DNA from: Cryptomeria japonica
Taxonomy: Eukaryota > Streptophyta > Pinopsida > Cupressales > Cupressaceae
Direction of reading: 5' to 3'
DNA: 60,307 nucleotides
Assembly: GCF_030272615.1 (NCBI RefSeq)
Contig: NW_026729257.1
Location: 1 to 60,307, forward strand
Shown: positions 1 to 12,402 of the stretch, in pieces
Position numbering within the stretch: position 1 is the first letter of the stretch
Layout: each line of letters opens with the position of its first letter
The notes under the pieces: model-generated
Database searches by the model: none
Seen by the model: only the letters and a program-made list of their open reading frames with translations
Told to the model about the DNA's origin: nothing
Made by a program: the position numbers and the translations under genes

Positions 1-1828
1 GAGTTAGGATTATAGTTAGGGTTTACATCATTGTTAGGGTTAGGTTAATGGTTAGGGTTTAGATTTACATCATTGTAAGGATTAAGGCTCTAGTTAGGCC
101 TAATTTTTAGGTATATGGTTAGGATTATCTGTATGATTAGAGTTTATATCATAAGGTTAGGGTTATGATTGTGGTTAGGGTTAGGGTTAAGGATAAGGTT
201 TAGAATTATAGTTAGGGTTTACATCATTTTTATGGTTAGGTTAATGGTTAGGGTTGGGATTTACATCATCTTTAGTGTTATAATTAATGTTAAAATTGTG
301 GTTAGGCTTAGGATTTAGGGTTATGGTTAAGATTATGTGTAGGGTTAGGACCTTTATATCATAGGGCTACGGTGGTTATGGTTTATGGGTTAGGGTTAGG
401 ATTATAGGTAGGGTTTACATCATTGTTAGGGTCAGTTTAATGGTTAGGGTTTGGATTTACATCATGATTAGTATTAGGGTTAAGATTGTGGTTAGGATTA
501 GGATTTACATTTATGGTTAGTTTTATGTTTAGGGCTGTAGTTTATACATCATTGTGTTAGGATGAGAGTTAGTACAATGGTTAGGGTTATGGTTAAGTTT
601 AAGATTGTGGTTAGACTTAACATTTATAATTATGGTTAGGGTTATGTCTAGGGTTAGGATTTATATCATAGGATTAGGGTTAAGGTTAGGATTATAGATA
701 GATTTTACATCATTGTTAGGGTTAGGTTAATGGTTAGAGTCAGGGTTAGGGTTAGGGTTAAGACTATGTTTAGGCTTAGGATTTATGGTTATGGTTAGGA
801 TTATGTGTAGGGCTAGGATGTATATCATAGGGTTATACTCAGGGTTAAGGGTCAGGGTTAGGGTTAGGGTTATAGTTATGGTTTGTATCACTTTTAGGGT
901 TAGGTTAATGGTTAGGGTTATGGTTGTAGTAAGGGTTTATATCATTGTTAGAGTTAGGTTAATGGTTAGGCTTAGGATTTAGTATTATTGTTATGATTAT
1001 TTCTAGGTTTAGGGTTTATATCATGGGACTAGGATTAGGGTTAGGATTAGGATTTATGATTGTGGTTAGTTTTACATTTAGGGTTAGGGTTTATATCACA
1101 ATGTTAGGGTTAGGATTAGCATCAGGGTAAGGGTTATGGTTAAGTTTATGATTGTGGTTCAAAGGATTAGTATTTAGAATTATGGTTAGGTTTATGTCTA
1201 TGGTTAAGGTTTATATCATAGGGTTAAGGGTTAGGGTTAGGATTATATATAGATATTACATCATTCTTAGGTTTACGTTAATTGTTAGGGTTAGGGTCAA
1301 GGTCAAGATTATGTTTAGGTTTATGATTTATGGTTATGCTTAGGATTATGTGTAGGGTTAGGGGTTACGGCTAGGGTTATAGTTGTGTTTTGCATCACTT
1401 TTAGGGTTAGGTTAATGGTTAGGGTTTGCATTTACATCATGGTTAGGGTTAAGGCTAGGGTTAGGGTTAAGATTGTGGTCATGCTTAGGATTTAGGGTTT
1501 ATATCATAGGGTTAGGGTTAGGATTGTAGTAAGGGTTTACATCATTGTTAGGGTTAGGTTAATGGTTAGGTTTTGGATTTAGGGTTTAAGGTTAGAGTTA
1601 GGGATAGGGTTACAATTATTGTTAGGGTTAGGCTTTAATGTTATTCTTATGATTATTTCTAGGGTTAGGATTTATATCATGGGCTTAGGATTAGGGTTGG
1701 GATTAGGATTTATGATTATGGTTAATTTTATGTTTAGGGGTACGGTTTATATCACAATGCTAGAATTAGGATTTATATTAGAGAGTTAGAGTTAGGGTTA
1801 AGGGTTAGGGTTAGGATTATAGTTAGAC
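1..1828 (+). repeat. Degenerate telomere-like minisatellite array
   Basis: The stretch is built from variants of TTAGGG, GTTAGGGTTT, TTAATGG and TTACATCATT. The TTAGGG-type hexamer dominates over the canonical plant heptamer TTTAGGG. A larger unit recurs: a TTTACATCATTGTTAGGG segment followed by TTAGGTTAATGG begins near 25, 210, 414, 693, 936, 1250, 1388 and 1530, with irregular spacing of roughly 140-310 bp. The G-rich strand is the plus strand and unrelated sequence follows on the right, so this is interstitial rather than a chromosome end, unless the window is inverted. Open frames at 785-982 and 1152-1343 are products of the repeat and encode only Val/Arg/Met-rich runs. Confidence 0.9.
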
Positions 1829-2600
1829 ATGTGCCTCTTGAAAAATTTAACCTAATATTCACATTTTCAACCCTTCTTAACTATAGAAACACTTATTATA
1901 TTTGAAATGTAATACTTCCTTCTGCAGTCAGCAAATGATGATTGGTAAGTTATACAAAATATAGCATCGAATCAGAGAGAGATCTTTCTATTCTTCGAAA
2001 ATACCAAGTCGTTGAAATCTTTTTGAGAAGTGATAAAGAAATAGCTAGAAGGTTAAAAAACATTTGTGCTGGAATCACATTTGGTTCAAATCCAAAAATT
2101 GAGAAGGTGATGGCAGAGGTGAGAGAATATTATAAGAGCCACTATAAGGTGCGGCCATTGTATGTTCTGATTGTTGTGGTATGATACCGTTTTTGGTAAA
2201 GAGCACTGTTAAAACTGTGTATTCAGTGAAGAAGTAGAATAGAAATTTTTAATCTTTTGATTTTAAACTCACAATCACTGTATGCCATCTTTAACTCTTT
2301 TACCATGAGTACTGAAATGTTACTGTCACCTTAATCTTTATTCGGGTAATGTTTTCATATTGTTTTTCAAGGGAAGCCTCTATATACAAAGTTAGAATTT
2401 TCTTTACTTAATTTTTAAAGAATATTTAATTTTTGTATTTTATTTATATATCATTTTTGAATGGATAATTGTTCATTATGTAAAAATATGAAGTTATAAT
2501 TTTGGCCAGAGGCAATCTACAGTGCTAGCTATTTCTGTATAAACTCAAAATTCTTTTAAAATAAATTTGACACCTGAAAGATGGTTGATTCACGCTTTCT
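1829..2600. other. AT-rich unique sequence with one short unassigned ORF
   Basis: An open frame at 1942-2184 (+) begins with TTG directly after a stop and encodes about 80 residues of normal composition, with Lys/Arg/Glu-rich segments such as DKEIARRLKNIC and KVMAEVREYYK. I do not recognise it. It could be an exon fragment or chance. The rest is AT-rich with no gene, repeat or RNA signal that I can support. Confidence 0.3.
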
Positions 2601-2601
2601 C

Positions 2602-2995
2602 CTTCTCCAAGCCCATTAAAATATGTACTTGGGTTCACCAAACAGGCAATGGGTGGCAAGGAGTTAACCGAAATGGCAAATAAAACTATTCCAACGGGAA
2701 TGGCAAAGAAAACATGAAAGGTATGTTGTGGGCACCTGCAATCTAAGATGAAAAAAAATTTAAGACACCTCATTTTCATTTTTTAAAATGTTTATTTTAT
2801 AGATAATACATTCATACAAATCAAAGCGTATATTTACATTGGATTTCCAAGCTCACTAAAATAGGTACTCACATTCAGCAAACAGACATTAGGTGGCAAG
2901 GAGTTAACCGAAATGGAAAATGAAACTGTTCCAATGGGAATGGCAAAGAAAACAGGAAAGGTATGTTGTGGGCACCTGCAACCTAAGACGTGTGT
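2602..2995 (-). repeat. Tandem duplication of a ~150-bp hydrophobic exon-like segment
   Basis: Two diverged copies lie 240 bp apart, about 2602-2755 and 2842-2995. They share GGTGGCAAGGAGTTAACCG and the block ending in TATGTTGTGGGCACCTGC. Read on the minus strand, both keep an open, strongly hydrophobic frame (copy near 2700: FHVFFAIPVGIVLF and SVNSLPP; copy near 2940: FPVFFAIPIGTVSF and SVNSLPP). Each is preceded by a CTTAG-type acceptor, and the second copy has a GTGAGTACC donor-like site. The differences leave the reading frame open, which favours former exons of a membrane protein over random repeats. The protein family is not recognised. Confidence 0.5.
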
Positions 2996-4589
2996 CATTT
3001 AAGGCTGTCTAACTGATTTTCATAAGGTAAACAACAAACTGGTAAGAAATAAAAATATTTTGAACATTTAAAAAAAAAAAAATTGGTAAGAAATTAAAAT
3101 AATTTGAACATTAAAAAAACAACAACCCCACTTTGTAAGCTACCTAGAAACAAAAGAAGCAAATCGAGTAGAATGGAAAAAACTAAAAGCAAATCATATT
3201 AAAAAATATGTACATTCGATGAATAGATTCAATAATTCATATTAAAAAATATACAATATGCAAACAATATGAATAATTGATTGCTTCTGTTCTTGAATTT
3301 TTTTTACCAATTCGAAGTAATTTGCTATACGGTTTCTGCATTTTTTAATAATACAGTATATTCAAAAATATACAATATGAAAAGCAAAATAATCGTATGA
3401 AAACATACAATATCACATACCTTCAATTCATTGGTTCTCTTCCTGAATTTTTTTTACCAATTTGAAGAATGGTGCTTTACAGTTTCTGCATTTTTTAATA
3501 ATCCAGTGTAACTGTATCAGTAACTAAGGCTTATATGGATTGAAAATACAATTGAAAATAAAATGACAGTCAAAATTATTGAAAACCCCCAAATGTTGAT
3601 GCATAAATTTGCTGCCATTGTAGAAGCCTCTCAGCTTAATGAACATTATTAGCATTGAGCATTAACAAGATTTCTTTTAACAAAATGTGTGATCAAAATA
3701 TTTATGCATTCAAAACAAGTTAGTTAGATTAAAACAATAAGATGTTCATAAAGAATAGAATCTAAATCAAGTAATAATCTATTATATAAAAAGATAAGTT
3801 TATGGAATCTTGTAATTTTTTAAAACAAATGAAATTAAAGTGAAAGCAAACATCCCACAATACTAAAGTTTAAAAAATTAACAATGTAAAATATACAATT
3901 TTTTTTCCTTTAAACAGAACTTGGACTATTATACAAATTCGCAAAAATAATTACGAGACCAATAGTACAGTGTAGTGCCAAGTTCTGGCAGAACAATTTT
4001 GCCAGGCATTTACCTGATGTACCATTCCAGGTAAGCATGGTGATTGTGAGCATATTTATCCTATTAGCCTGTGCAGTAGGAATAAATCAAAATGTATTTA
4101 AAACAATACATCTTTCTGACGTGTAAATCACTGGAAAATTAAATTTGAAGCAGCTATAGCAAAATATGTGGACCTACAAGCTGTATAGTTTGCTGCTAAT
4201 ATTGTCTCAAAGGAACCGAATTTTCTTGTCACGCTGTCTTTGTAGTGTCAACTATGGTATGCTTTTTACAGTCATCTGTTGTATGGCGTTATAAGTGATT
4301 TCCACTTTTAAGTCAATGAAAGTGAAACCCTCCAAACATCCAAAAAGATACTCAAAGAAAAGTAAAATGAGCATACATCACTTCTAAATAAAGTTAATAA
4401 ACAAAGGTGTAAAATTCAGATATATATGTTGGGCAGAACAATAACATGATGAAGAATCATACATGCATTGTTTAAAGACTTGTTTGCACAGGACATTAAT
4501 TTGAAAGCTTATACACTCAAAACATTGACCAAATATAGAAAAAAATCTATGTACATGCACTGGAGTAGCAACAAGATTTGCCAACGTGA
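2996..4589. other. AT-rich region, no gene seen
   Basis: A/T runs and short local repeats are present, for example near-identical stretches with CTTGAATTTTTTTTACCAA about 3290 and 3445, each followed by TTTCTGCATTTTTTAATAAT. No coding region or RNA gene can be supported. Confidence 0.4.
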
Positions 4590-5003
4590 TTGTAGGTAAA
4601 TTATATCTGATCCAAGCAATGTACCCACTACAGCCAAGAGTACAGCAGTCATTCCTGCGGAAAGAATAGCCCAACTTTTATCAAATCTTAAAGCTTTCAA
4701 TGCAAAAGATACTATTAACTGAATAGAAAACTAATAGAAAGAAGGCTATTGTATTTTATTAATTTAAGGCACAATGTAGTGCAATAACTGGGCTAACCGA
4801 GTAAAAAATAACAAAGATAAAATGAAGTGGGTCTCTGAAAATACCCACGAAAACAATATTTCCTAAACAAATAGTGGAAATGTTGATCTACTCATTCACA
4901 GCATGGAGCATGTCTATAGTGCTCACATGAGTAAGTAGCCTGAAAATATGGATGTCACCCATAGGAAGAGCACATTGATTGGAACACCAATTACAAGTAA
5001 GAT
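4590..5003 (-). other. Possible exons of an unrecognised membrane protein
   Basis: Two minus-strand segments look exon-like. At 5003-4927 the frame reads ILLVIGVPINVLFLW and SIFSGYLL and ends at a good donor, GTGAGC (4926-4921). At 4711-4590 a segment following an AG acceptor reads ALKALRFDKSWAILSAG then MTAVLLAVVGTLLGS. Both resemble membrane helices with loop residues. With the duplicated segment at 2602-2995 they could form one minus-strand gene or gene relic, but no start codon, promoter or complete frame is visible and I cannot name the family. Chance hydrophobic frames in AT-rich DNA are the alternative. Confidence 0.25.
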
Positions 5004-6707
5004 TTATGAGAAGGAAAGATCTCACTTTATGAAAATCCAAAGTAAATATAACATGAGAAAATCCAGGCAAAACATATGTGAAAGATTTATGAATAGATCT
5101 TTTCCTCAGATCTCAACTATGTTCCTGTATCAGACTGAAAAGTTACAAAACTGCAGAAGAGTAACTGATCAATTCAATAAAATAAAAGCCTGGTAGAGTT
5201 GCAAAAGTGGCCTAGAATTGATACTGTTAATAACATGTTACAAAAGTTGTTTACGAGCAAAAATGTATTGTTAAAGCATACTTTTGTGCAATTAACAGTT
5301 TACCAATTAACCACAATAAATTATCAATAGCATCCTTCTAGTCAAACATTTCAGAATACCTGGTGTATATATTACATACAATATGTCAAAATGCACACTA
5401 TATTTGTTCAAGGTTAATAAAATCAACTAATGATGTCAAAAAAGACAAGGTGCCAACAAAAATGTCATAAGAAATATTTTGCAAACTCCAAGATGAATCA
5501 GAAGTAGAACCAATAAACAAGATGCATCTAGTCTCTAAGTAGCTTAGAAACTTCCATTTTAAACAACGAAAATCAAGACTGTTTCAAAGTGGTAGAGAGA
5601 GATAAAATTCTGACTCCATAAATTTGAAACTTGTGAGTTGACAATGCCAAAATCTATGTACTTTAACCCTTGGTAGATTGACAACATTAGAATTAGATAG
5701 AAAATAATCTATCTTAAATAAGCAGAAACCTATGTCAAAACTAAGTTATACAATGATTGGAACTTATTGCTTATAAACTTACTATAAACGAAGAAAGATT
5801 CCCAAAGTAATTCCTAGGACAATAAAAGTAGCCAATTCCTTTGACTTTAAAACCCTGCAGTGTAAACACAATAAAACCAAAAGAATAATAAAATTATCTT
5901 AAATCTATATATACGGGCCTCAAAGATATTTGAACAGTGACTGAATTATTACCATCTTCAAAATCATAATTGGCATTGATGATCTCTTTTTCTAGCTACA
6001 AAAATGTTTTTGCGAACAAGGGGATTCAAAAGTAGTTGCAACTAATCCTCATCTCAAGCAAAACAAAAAATCCTATTTCTATAAGCCAAAATTAAATTTA
6101 ATCATTTACCAAAAAAATCAAGAAACGAAATTAGAAATAAAGTTAATCAAGAAGGACTGAAACTGTTGAAGGTTAACATGACTTGTCATTGAGAACGAGG
6201 TGACATAAACACAAACATCGAGACCAGCGTTTAGGTGTGAAGATTAGGTATGAAATTACAAGAAATTTAAGAAAAAAGAAGAATGCACATACACTGTTTG
6301 ACAAATGCCTTCGTTTTTCAATTTTGTTGCATTGAATTCTGAAGTCAGATTTGTAATAGATTTAAGGTTGGTGATTTCTGACGCAGCATGGACCATCATT
6401 CTTTCTTACATTCAAAAGGTTAAATGGAAGAACATGTTATCTAACATTATATGACAAATCCCCAACAAAATTATTATTGATCTCTACTGCATTGATTTAA
6501 ATGTGCATCTGAAGGAAGAAAATATTGGGTGTGAGGATTAATTTTGTATTACAAGGAATCGAAGCAGAAAGAAGAGTGCACATAGACTATTTGACAAAAC
6601 GCCTATGGTGTAGTACATTATTTTCAGCTATGTTGCAGTGCATTCTTTTTAACCCTGTTGGTAGGCATGTATGTCAAATTTGGAAGCACTAATGAGGCAC
6701 TCAACTA
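5004..6707. other. AT-rich region, no gene seen
   Basis: Many stops in all frames and no recognisable domain. Two diverged stretches near 6190-6310 and 6500-6610 share phrasing such as TTAGGTATGAAATTACAAG against GTGAGGATTAATTTTG and GCACATACACTGTTTGACAA against GCACATAGACTATTTGACAA, so an old local duplication is likely. Confidence 0.35.
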
Positions 6708-6891
6708 TTTTTTTTTAATAGAAGTCTAGATTTGAGAGCAGGACAGCCCAGCAAGGGCATGAAGTTCGCGAGCTGTCAGTCCAGTGAGGGTCTTCACCAA
6801 GTATTTTTTGCCACCCATACGAGGGCATGAGCCAATAGACTGAACCTCTTCGATTAAGAGCCAAGAACAGAAGACTATCCATTCCACCAAA
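6708..6891 (-). mobile_element. Probable tRNA-derived SINE
   Basis: Read on the minus strand, the segment starts near 6891 with a tRNA-like head: GGTGGAATGGATAG resembles an A box, GGCTCTTAATC resembles the anticodon arm of a tRNA-Lys, and GGTTCAGTC resembles a B box. A GC-richer body of about 110 bp follows, with GCTCGCGAACTTCATGCC, and it ends in an A-run (T-run at 6708-6716 on the plus strand). Size and order fit a SINE of about 185 bp. I found no convincing target duplication and do not recognise the family. Confidence 0.45.
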
Positions 6892-9057
6892 TTAAAAAAA
6901 TCATGTGAACTGTTTTGTAAGATACCAAGTCTTGAAAGATGTCCATTTACATGATTTTTTTGTCTACAGATTTCTACGTTTGTTTACTTGCAACTTGCAC
7001 AGATATAAAACTTGGGAAATAAATATCCAACATCCCAACTTTTTTTCTTAATTGTCCTTAATAGTAGTGTGTTCTCTTGCATTGATAACTGAGCATGCCT
7101 ATGCACATCTCTTCTTCGACCGATCAAAACTCCCAATATAATCTTACCATATTGTGTTGTTAAACATTGATCATTTTGCTGTTTCAAAGATTATATTAAA
7201 GTCGAGGAAGAGTGAATTGCAAGAACAATTTGATTGGCTAAAGACGAGACTAATCACTGTTTAAATAGCCCCTCTACTATAGTTCCATGCAAGGCACAAA
7301 CTAGTAAATAGTATCTCTTAGAGAAAAAATTTGCAAACCAATAAGATTATATATTATCTCATAAAAGAGAAAAATAAAGTATGCTAAAACAATTATATCA
7401 ACAAAAACCAATTATATTTGAATGAAATCTCAGTTCCAATAAGAAATATCTAGGTTTTTGTAATTAGAATATAGGTACACGTGATTTATTTAATCCTTTC
7501 AAATTCAATAATGACTAGATTTGTGATAGAAGAAAGTAGGTAGAAAAGCACAATTAGTGCAAATACATGTAATGCACCATTCCCACCTTGGCATCTATAA
7601 TCAAAATAGAGATATTGCTAGTCCCATCAAAACATAGATCTATTTCTAGCAAAACATCCATATCCTCATTAGAGATTCTTGAATCACACAAAAAGAATTT
7701 AGTTAATAATATTTTCTTTTAAATTTTTTTTTTTTTTTTCTTCTGGTTTTGGTTGAATTTTTTTTTTCATTTCATAATTATTATTTTGCTCAATTTTAAA
7801 GTTATACATCTAGATTGTAGAATATAGTTGAAATGTGAGGGGTCAATTATGAAATAGGAATCCTAATTACCTAAAGCCATAATTGATCATCCTAATATTG
7901 AAAACTATATATAAAAGAATTTTCTTGACTATTTTGTCCATTAGAACAATAATATATACTTGAAAAAAACAAGTAAAATAAAAATTAAATGTAGTGTATT
8001 TAATGATATAATATTATTTAGTTTAAAGTTTACTTAGAAACTAAGAAGAAAAATACAGAAGTGAAGTTTTATACTCAAAAAGTAGCATAGAGCCATCAAA
8101 AAATGCATGCGTTGGGGGAGAAATTTTATATTAATGGATTTTTTTCCTTAGAAAGGATTTATCTCTATCTCAGAAAGGATTTATCTCTACCTCTAATAGA
8201 ATCTGACCCCATTGTGGATGGGAATATAGAGATTGACTCTTGTGCAAAAAGGTTCTTTGTAGTTGTTTGCAATTTTGTATCTAATTGAGATGTCATTTTT
8301 AGCTATTTCTCTTATTTTAGGGGACTATATGTCTTCCTTCTCAATTTTTTGGGTGACCTGTTATGATCCTATCATTGAGCATTTAATCTAACATCTAGTT
8401 TGGATTTACCTCCCAAATCTCCCACATCATTTTTGGTGTAATTCTTATTGCATGGGCATGTAATTCTTTCTGTTATTTTCTTATGATATATTGATATTAC
8501 CATGTCGTACCATACTATATATGCTTGTATTCTAGTGATATTGGACTTATCTTCTCTCTCAAAAGAGGTTGTTTTATAGATTGGTAATAATTTATTTTCA
8601 TACTCTTTATATTATATAGACATCCACTTTTTTTGTTTGTAGTTCTTTTTTATAGGTCAAGTGGTGTTAGATTGTCCCTACTTAACTGTTTCACATCTTC
8701 CCCTTGGTGAACTAATTCTAATCAAGAACATTTTATGGTTATGGATTATGAGATTGACATTGTTTTAGAGGATCACATTCTTCTTATTATTTTCTAGGAG
8801 CTATTTATTGACCCTCTCATTCAACCAATTATTACTAATTCTTCGATGGTTCTTTTAGAAATTCTAGGTGGGCCTCTTATACATTTCTTGATTTCTTACC
8901 AATGGTATGCATATTTGGTTTTAGCCTCTTCTCATGGGTTGTCTCCTTGTGATTAAGGAAATGGGTTATCTTCCCACCTCCCTTATTTGATGGTGAGGTT
9001 TGTTAGCAAGAAATATAAGGGATAAATATTGGATTTTTGTACCCACATAATTGCTAA
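6892..9057. other. AT-rich region, no gene supported
   Basis: An open frame at 8103-8288 (+) contains a duplicated ERIYLYLRKDL-like stretch but is otherwise unremarkable. Poly-T and poly-A tracts near 7720-7770 may be the end of an unidentified retroposed sequence. Nothing else can be identified. Confidence 0.35.
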
Positions 9058-9454
9058 TGTTGTAGTCCTTCTACCTTGGACTCAGTCCTATTGAGGTAGA
9101 AAGGAAGATGTTTCAAATCCTATCTTAGTTTCGAATAAAAATAAATTGATATAGACACATAAAAGAACCAAATGCAAATTTATTTGTATTTAAAAATCAA
9201 TATGCATTTGACTACATTTCTTATATCTCTTTTATATATTATCTCTTTAACTATCTCATCTATATCTCCTATATGTAATCTATTTTGTTGAATAGATCTT
9301 TCTTATCTACTTATATCTACAATAGGGTATGTCACCCTTAGATAATTTTCCTTAACTACAAGCTATCTTCTAAAGCTCTTGTTTTGGACCTTTATTTATT
9401 GTTTTCTATTACATACCTCCAAACCAGTGCACATATACCACTTTCTAGCCAACA
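9058..9454 (-). repeat. 3' LTR of decayed Ty3/gypsy element (minus strand)
   Basis: On the minus strand the sequence begins TGTTGGCTAGAAAG and ends CTACAACA, giving TGTTG/CAACA termini and a length of about 397 bp. It is preceded by a purine-rich tract (GTGGGGGAGG, plus coordinates about 9455-9466), the expected plus-strand primer site next to a 3' LTR. Coding remains of the same element lie immediately upstream on the same strand. The matching 5' LTR was not found near 20 kb. Confidence 0.65.
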
Positions 9455-9469
9455 CCTCCCCCACATTAA

Positions 9470-10420
9470 AACTTTGACTTGTCCTTAAGTGAACCTTGTC
9501 CACAATCATGATGAAAATGCTTTAACCTTGCTCCATTGATATAATACTATAGGATTTTTCCATCCAAAGTCTCCAATCAGATTTCCCTAGAATTAAGAAT
9601 ATCATTGATTTTATATGGTACTAACCAATAGACATCTAGTTTTCATTATTTATTAAACTTATTATCCTAGAGTAGGACAGTACTAACCAATAGACACCGA
9701 TTTTTCATTATTTATTAAACTTACTATCCTAGAGTAGGATAGTATCTCCAAGCTGAAATTATTTGCTCCTAAATTTATGGTCATGCCAACTTTTCTACCT
9801 TCTACCAATAGGCGACAAAAATATATTCCTTTTATATATTGTATAGTGACCAAAATATTGCTAGCATCTTGATATCCTAACCAATTTTATTTGGATTACA
9901 CATCTTGGTTAGAGTTGTTCCTAGGATCTTGTTCACTCCTTTAGTTGTTCCATTTGATTATGAATGGTAGGGAGTGTTTCAATTATGTGTAATAATAGTT
10001 TTCTATGATCCTTGATGATTCTTTTAACAAAATACTTTCCTTGGTAACTTGTGATTCTTAAGGGACACATCAACTAAGTGATAATGATATTGTAGAGAGA
10101 TTTAGTACTGTAGTGGTGTATACAACATAGTCTTTAATTGGTTTACCTTCTACCCAATATTTTAGGTATTCAATATCAATAATATTAAATATTTCTTTGG
10201 ATAGTTTATAAGGATGGTCAATGGTTCTAATAAAACCAATCACCTATTTTTCAAATGGATTATTTGCAAGGATTGGTTGTAGTGGCATTTTATCTTAGTT
10301 TCTGTTACATGTGATTTCTTGATGAATATCACACTTCTTCATATGATTTTTGCAATCATTGTATATATTTGACCACCATAATATAGATAATATTTTTTTT
10401 CTAGGCTATATCATCTCCAC
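9470..10420 (-). pseudogene. Ty3/gypsy integrase remnant
   Basis: Minus-strand frames, broken by many stops and shifts, follow integrase order. First comes a zinc-finger-like tail with C-x-I-H near 10340, then LQPILANNPFEKW-like sequence and a segment equivalent to the catalytic core start (GFIRTIDHPYK). Next is YLKYWVEGKPIKDY, matching the ATEYLTKWVEA-type block of gypsy integrases. A YHP-x-ANGQ-equivalent region lies near 9960. The C-terminus near 9500-9560 ends in a NG-x-RLKHFHHD-like block. It would have inserted cDNA into the genome; this copy is dead. Identification rests on conserved order and spacing rather than an open frame. Confidence 0.7.
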
Positions 10421-10739
10421 TATTATGTCCTCCTCCTATTCCTTTATGTGCCTCCCTTGAAATGTATTCTCCTTCATATGCATATACAATTGTCTAGAGT
10501 ACATCATCTCTTCCTCACTTATATAGAGCTTCCAAAATTAATTTTAATGTTAATAATTTTCTTAATAGTAGTTATTTGTCATGATAATTTGTTTCTAGAG
10601 GGTATGTTCTAGCATAAATCATCTTAACAACATTTCATAATTTCTCTTGGACTATTGTGATCTTGAAAATTAATATCCCAAGAATTTCTTCTTCATCAAC
10701 TTCTTTATGATCTTCTTCTATATTATTTCTTGATACATA

Positions 10740-11290
10740 ATCTGGTCCTTTATTATTTCTCCTAGGTTTCACCATTACGTTGAACTTGCACTCCTATAAT
10801 ACCAAAAGTCATCTATATATATGTCCTTTTATTACTAGTTTATTCAAGAGGAATTTGAAGAGATCATGATCAATGAAAAACATGAAGGGAATAGATAGTA
10901 AGTAGTGCCAATATATTTTCACTTCATAGACCATTTCTATGGCTTCTCACTTAGTGGTGGTATAGTTTATTTCTTCTCAAGAAAATTGTTTATTAGTGAA
11001 AGCTATCTAGTGGTTCTTGTTTCCTCTTCGTTGGACCAATACTATGCCTATGACTATTTTAGATGCATATGTAGATGTAAAAATAAAATTGTACAAATCA
11101 ATCCAAAAAGAGGATGGGTTCTTCAACTAATTTTTGTTTTAGAGTATCAAAAGATTGATAAAATTCTTCTATCCAATTGACAGTTTGACTTCTATTTTTC
11201 TAGCATCTCTTCTAATGGTGCAACTATGGTGGCATATCCTTCAATTATTTTTCTATGATAATCAGTGTATACAAGAAATTTTTTAATTTT
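10740..11290 (-). pseudogene. Ty3/gypsy RNase H remnant
   Basis: The minus strand reads FDTLKQKLVEEPILFF, the usual junction between gypsy RT and RNase H. It is followed by a decayed equivalent of the DASxxALG block and, near 10830-10870, FFIDHDLFKFLLNK, corresponding to the TDHxxLKYLxNK block. MVKPRRNNKGPDYVSR near 10750 matches the PGxxNxxADxLSR end. Frame breaks are numerous. The plus-strand ORF at 10905-11180 is a shadow of this sequence. Confidence 0.75.
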
Positions 11291-11926
11291 TAGGTTGTCT
11301 TAAGGGGTGGTATATTCATAATTAAAGAAATTTTTATTGGGTCTACCATTAAGCCTTCTTTACAAATGATATGTCCTGATAGTGTTAAAAAGAAGACCAT
11401 AAAGATACAAAAAATTAGGTTAAGAGATATTTGAATACTACTAAATTTCTCTAGCATTGTTCAAAGTACTTGAATATGATTCTTTACCAATCCATGTGCC
11501 ATCCTTTCATCAAAATATACTTTAAAAATGTCATGAATAAAATCCTTAAAAGGAGTGACCATTAACTAGCTAAAGACACTAGGGTCATTTTTTAGCCTTG
11601 ATGGTATTATTAGATACATAAGAGGTCCCCATTATGTGGCAAATATTGTTCTAGGCTAGTCTTCTTCCCTTATCTTTACTTGATGGTAACTAGAGAACAC
11701 ATCAACGAATGAATAGATCCCCCTTCCAATAATCTATTCTAGTATTTCTTCTATGGAAGGTGTGGAGAGTGGGTCATGTATGCATGCATTAATTAATTAT
11801 CAAAAAAAATTTCACACCAAGATTTCTCCAATCTTTCTATTTTGTATCAATAGTTGACTTATCCATTTTGAATCTTCTATAGATTTGATTTTTCTAGCAA
11901 TGAACATTCTATCAAACTCTATCTTG
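11291..11926 (-). pseudogene. Ty3/gypsy reverse transcriptase remnant (palm to connection)
   Basis: Minus-strand frames near 11930-11600 read FDRMFIARKI, SKWISQLLIQNRKIGEI and a decayed SYHQVKI equivalent, the fingers/palm blocks of gypsy RT. Near 11370-11330 GHIICKEGLMVDPIKI matches the FLGHxVxxxGixxDPxKI motif that closes the RT. The YVDD catalytic box lies in a heavily decayed stretch and cannot be read with certainty. The N-terminal RT part continues at 19112 beyond the inserted LINE: NPNIKKMV on that side joins KIEFDRMF on this side. Confidence 0.8.
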
Positions 11927-11942
11927 ACCATTTTCTTAATAT
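11927..11942. repeat. Target-site duplication, left copy (LINE 1)
   Basis: ACCATTTTCTTAATAT, identical over 16 bp to 19096-19111. It directly abuts the poly-T that represents the LINE's poly(A) tail. Confidence 0.95.
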
Positions 11943-12402
11943 ATTTTTTTTTTTTTGAGAAAAGGTGGCAGTGCCACTTAATATATTTTATTTATATATT
12001 TCTTTACATTAGTTGATTCAAAGAGCTCCGAAAGAAAAGAACCAGAAATAAAAACTCTAATCCTTGCTCAATATTATATAGAAAGGTTGTGAAACTTAAA
12101 TCCCTAATATGCCACAAAAGTACAATATATTTCGTAATGTCCAGAATACCAAATGCCGCAAGTCATCTCCAAGTATCGAATGCTTCCTAAAGTATATTGA
12201 CCAAGATGAAGTCCGAGCCAAAACATCATAAAAGTTGTACATATTTACATAGCAATCCACGGACTGCCTCGCTTCATAGATGCCCAAATCAACATCCATT
12301 CACATCATTTAGATACTATACAACCATGAAACCCTACAATTATAATACCTCACATACCAACTTTTTATCACTATGAAAACATATGCATAACCATGTGCAA
12401 TA

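Noticed and set aside
785-1343. Open frames in the telomere-like array
   Set aside because: They translate to Val/Arg/Met runs dictated by the repeat and have no independent support.
1-1828. True chromosome end
   Set aside because: The repeats are degenerate, mixed with other sequence, and the G-rich strand points into the window rather than towards an end.
10905-11180. 91-codon plus-strand ORF
   Set aside because: Shadow of the gypsy RNase H on the minus strand.
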